DNA of 64,000 nt, taken from Novosphingobium sp. BW1. GTDB taxonomy: Bacteria; Pseudomonadota; Alphaproteobacteria; Sphingomonadales; Sphingomonadaceae. The first letter of the stretch is position 1. The number at the start of each line of letters is the position of its first letter. The notes under the pieces are model-generated. The model did no database searches and had not been told where the DNA came from. It saw only the letters and a list, made by a program, of their open reading frames with translations. Position numbers and translations under genes: made by a program. Below are positions 61,408-64,000 of this stretch, piece by piece. The stretch covers positions 372,001 through 436,000 of the forward strand of contig NZ_VIRF01000058.1 of assembly GCF_008107685.1 (NCBI RefSeq). The letters are read 5' to 3'.

Positions 61408-62820
61408 ATGTCGACCGACCAGACCATCACCAACCGCACGTTCGACGAGATCGCCGTGGGCGACAGCGCCAGCGTCAGCCGCACGCTAACCCAGCGCGAC
61501 ATACATCTCTTCGCCCTCGTCTCGGGCGACGTGAACCCGGCCCATGTCGATATCGACTATGCCGAGCACGACATGTTCCACAAGGTGATCGCCCACGGCA
61601 TGTGGGGGGCGGGCCTGATCTCGGCCGTCCTTGGCACCGAGCTGCCCGGGCCAGGCACGATCTACCTCGGCCAGTCGCTGCGCTTTACCGCACCCGTGGC
61701 GCTGGGCGACACGATTACCGCCACGGTCACCGTCACCGAACGCCGCGAGGACAAGAAGCGCCTCAAGCTCGACTGCACCTGCACCAACCAGGAGGGCACG
61801 ACCGTCATCACCGGCGAGGCCAGCGTCATCGCCCCGACCGAGCGCGTTGCGCGTCCGCGCGTCGCCCTACCCGACATTCGCCTTTCCGACCACAGCCAGT
61901 ACCAGCGCCTGATCGAGGCCGCCAAGGGCGGTGCGAACGTTTCCACCGCCGTTGTCCACCCCTGCTCGGCCACCGCCATCACCGCCGCCTGCGAAGCCGC
62001 CGAGGCGGGTTTCATCGCCCCTATCCTCGTCGGCCCACCTGCGCGTATTGCCGAGGCTGCCCAGCAGGCGGGCAAGGACATCTCGCCTTTCCGTATCGTC
62101 GAGACTGCCCACAGCCACCAGTCCGCCCAGCGCGCGGTCGAGCTTGTCCACGCGGGCGAGGCGCAGCTCCTGATGAAGGGCGCACTTCACACCGACGAAC
62201 TGATGGGCGCGGTCGTCGCCCGTGCTGGCGGCCTTCGCACCGAACGACGCATCAGCCACGCTTATGTCATGGACGTGCCCGGCCACGCTGAGCCCATCAT
62301 CATCACCGATGCGGCCATCAACATCGCGCCGGACCTCGACTGCAAGGCCGACATCATCCGCAACGCCATCGATCTCGCGAACGTGATCGGCAAGGAGACC
62401 CCGCGCGTCGCCATCCTGGCCGCGGTGGAGACGGTGAATCCGGCCATGCCCGCAACGCTCGACGCCGCGGCCCTATGCAAGATGGCCGACCGGGGCCAGA
62501 TCACCGGCGGCCTACTCGACGGACCGCTCGCCTTCGACAACGCCGTCAGCGAAAGCGCCGCGCGCGAGAAAGGTATCATCTCGCCCGTGGCGGGCAAGGC
62601 CGACATCCTCATGGTGCCCGATCTGGAGGCGGGCAACATGCTGGCCAAGCAGCTCACCTTCCTCAGCGATGCGGACGCGGCGGGCGTCGTCCTGGGCGCG
62701 CGCGTGCCGATGATCCTGACCAGCCGGGCCGACAGCCTGCGCACCCGGCTTGCCTCCTGCGCGGTCGCCGTGCTGATGGCCCGTGCACAGACCATGGCCG
62801 CACCGGGACTTGCCGAATGA
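61408..62820 (+). CDS. MaoC-phosphate acetyl/butyryltransferase fusion
   Basis: The 470-residue product joins an N-terminal MaoC-type (R)-enoyl-CoA hydratase domain (residues 1 to about 150; DVNPAHVDIDYA with the catalytic DxxxxH, and GMWGAGLISAVLG) to a phosphate acyltransferase domain (about 165-470; STAVVHPCSATAITAA, VPDLEAGNML). The first part may supply (R)-3-hydroxyacyl-CoA for PhaC. The second converts acyl-CoA and phosphate to acyl phosphate. The stop overlaps the acetate kinase start (ATGA), so the two are coupled. Confidence 0.93.
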   Translation: MSTDQTITNRTFDEIAVGDSASVSRTLTQRDIHLFALVSGDVNPAHVDIDYAEHDMFHKVIAHGMWGAGLISAVLGTELPGPGTIYLGQSLRFTAPVALGDTITATVTVTERREDKKRLKLDCTCTNQEGTTVITGEASVIAPTERVARPRVALPDIRLSDHSQYQRLIEAAKGGANVSTAVVHPCSATAITAACEAAEAGFIAPILVGPPARIAEAAQQAGKDISPFRIVETAHSHQSAQRAVELVHAGEAQLLMKGALHTDELMGAVVARAGGLRTERRISHAYVMDVPGHAEPIIITDAAINIAPDLDCKADIIRNAIDLANVIGKETPRVAILAAVETVNPAMPATLDAAALCKMADRGQITGGLLDGPLAFDNAVSESAAREKGIISPVAGKADILMVPDLEAGNMLAKQLTFLSDADAAGVVLGARVPMILTSRADSLRTRLASCAVAVLMARAQTMAAPGLAE

Positions 62821-64000
62821 AAGCCATCGTCAGCCTGAACTCGGGGTCCTCGAGCATCAAGTTCGGCGTCTTCCGCCTTGAGGAAGGCAACCATCCGGTC
62901 CATTCGGCGGGCGGCAAGTTCGAGAAGATCGGCATCGCGCCCAGCCTGCGCATTGCCACCGACGCGGGCGAGGTGCTGCTTGAGAAGGACTGGCCCGATG
63001 GGGCCCACCTCACCCACGCGGACCTGCTCGACTTCCTGTTCGACTGGGCGACGAGCCACATCGCAAGCGGGGCCATCGTCGCCATCGGCCACCGCGTGGT
63101 TCACGGAGGTACCCGCTTCGTCACGCCCCAGAAAGTGACATCCGAACTGCTCGACGAACTGGAGGCACTCTCCCCCCTCGCTCCGCTGCACCAGCCGCAC
63201 AACCTCGTCGCGATTCGAACCCTCACGCGGCTTGCTCCCGATCTCCCACAAGTCGCCTGCTTCGACACCGCATTCCACCACGACAAGCCCGAGGTTGCCG
63301 CGCGCATGGCGATCCCCCGCAGCCTCCACGAGGCAGGCATCCGGCGCTACGGGTTCCATGGCCTCTCGTACGAATACATTGCGCGTGCGCTCGACCGGCT
63401 CGACCCTGCGCTGGCGCAAGGCAAGGTCATCGCTGCGCACCTGGGCAACGGGGCGAGCCTGTGCGCGATGGCCAAGGGGTGCAGCATCGATACCACGATG
63501 GGCTTTACCGCGCTCGACGGATTGATGATGGGTACACGCTGCGGGCGGCTTGATCCCGGCGTTATCCTGCACCTCCAAAGTCAAATGGGCTACAGCGCCG
63601 AGGCGGTTGAGGCGATGCTCTACCGCCAGTCGGGATTACTCGGCGTGTCAGGCATCTCCAGCGACATGCGCGAACTTGCCGCAAGCCACGAGCACGCCGC
63701 ACGCGAGGCGATCGAACTCTTCGCCTACCGTGCGGCGCGCGAGATCGGTGCGCTCACCGCCTCGCTCCAAGGTCTCGACGGTCTCGTCTTCACCGCAGGG
63801 ATCGGCGAGAACGACGCGGACCTGCGCACCGATATCTGCGCCCGCCTCGCCTGGCTTGGCGTCATCCTCGATGAAGAGGCCAACGCCGCCCACGCTCCAG
63901 TCATCTCCGCGCCGGAAAGCCGCATTGCCGTGCGCGTCATACCCACCGACGAGGAGCGCATGATCGCGCTCCACACCCTTCGCATTCTCTGTGGAGACCT
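62817..64000 (+). CDS. ackA: Acetate kinase (partial, runs off the right edge)
   Basis: About 394 codons are visible and the frame is open to the window end, so only the last few residues and the stop are missing. Acetate-kinase motifs are present: LNSGSSSIKF (N8), GHRVVHGG (R93), FDTAFH (D150), GFHGLS, GTRCGRLDPG (R241) and a C-terminal DEER (E379/E380). It makes ATP from acyl phosphate and ADP. The substitution pattern GTRCGRLDPG differs from the common GTRSGDLDP. It is coupled to the phosphotransacylase by an ATGA overlap. Confidence 0.95.
   Translation, partial: MKAIVSLNSGSSSIKFGVFRLEEGNHPVHSAGGKFEKIGIAPSLRIATDAGEVLLEKDWPDGAHLTHADLLDFLFDWATSHIASGAIVAIGHRVVHGGTRFVTPQKVTSELLDELEALSPLAPLHQPHNLVAIRTLTRLAPDLPQVACFDTAFHHDKPEVAARMAIPRSLHEAGIRRYGFHGLSYEYIARALDRLDPALAQGKVIAAHLGNGASLCAMAKGCSIDTTMGFTALDGLMMGTRCGRLDPGVILHLQSQMGYSAEAVEAMLYRQSGLLGVSGISSDMRELAASHEHAAREAIELFAYRAAREIGALTASLQGLDGLVFTAGIGENDADLRTDICARLAWLGVILDEEANAAHAPVISAPESRIAVRVIPTDEERMIALHTLRILCGD

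Noticed and set aside
1..64000. CRISPR arrays, tRNA or rRNA genes, prophage or integrative element
   Set aside because: No regularly spaced repeats, cloverleaf-like sequence, rRNA-like sequence, integrase or phage structural gene was seen; the only mobile-element trace is the decayed IS630 transposase.

Overview
The window looks like chromosomal DNA from an alphaproteobacterium of the order Sphingomonadales (Novosphingobium/Sphingobium-like). This is inferred from the high GC content, four large TonB-dependent receptors with carbohydrate, iron and CoA-metabolism neighbours, an E1-alpha / lipoyl-E1-beta pyruvate dehydrogenase pair preceded by an FtsB-like gene, and a Caulobacter-type maltodextrin locus. 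No rRNA, tRNA, CRISPR array, prophage or intact insertion sequence was seen. Nearly every base lies in, or just upstream of, an ordinary metabolic or envelope gene. Many long antisense ORFs are GC-driven shadows.

Layout. 0-1.3 kb (minus): an EF-hand protein and a squalene/phytoene-synthase-like protein without the aspartate motifs. 1.5-4.7 kb (plus): three translationally coupled TadE/TadG-type genes ending at a bidirectional terminator. 4.8-7.8 kb (minus): ftsB-like, pdhA, pdhB. 8.1-14.2 kb (plus): an iron-uptake run, exbB-exbD-tonB-siderophore receptor-PKHD dioxygenase-ferric-reductase-like membrane protein-PepSY-like protein, headed by nested inverted repeats that look like a Fur-type operator. 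14.2-15.1 kb: a decayed IS630-type transposase. 15.1-21.8 kb (minus): a drug-export cassette (HlyD adaptor, double-ATPase ABC protein, two ABC-2 permeases, NodT outer-membrane factor). 22.0-23.9 kb: an ABC-F protein. 24.2-26.0 kb: a DEAD-box helicase.

26.3-37.8 kb is a maltodextrin/alpha-glucan utilisation locus: receptor, periplasmic GH13 amylase, GH13 alpha-glucosidase and GH97 alpha-glucosidase on the minus strand, diverging from a LacI regulator and an MFS sugar transporter. A 14-bp motif is shared by the two promoter regions. 37.8-47.6 kb holds a GntR regulator and a receptor that diverge from an HMG-CoA-lyase-like gene, hyuA, hyuB and a CaiB-type CoA transferase. I could not match this set to a characterised pathway, and it is the best candidate for an undescribed system here. 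It contains a possible coupled 42-residue small ORF carrying a strong palindrome.

47.7-54.3 kb: a small lipoprotein, a D-lactate-dehydrogenase-like enzyme, a P-type cation ATPase, an isolated GH15/trehalase-type N-terminal domain and a BCCT transporter. 54.6-59.4 kb: a receptor followed by a TPR-sulfotransferase protein. 59.6 kb to the end: a class I PHA synthase, a MaoC-phosphotransacylase fusion and acetate kinase (running off the right edge), linking polyhydroxyalkanoate synthesis to acyl-phosphate metabolism.

All calls come from reading the sequence and recalling protein families. No database search was run.
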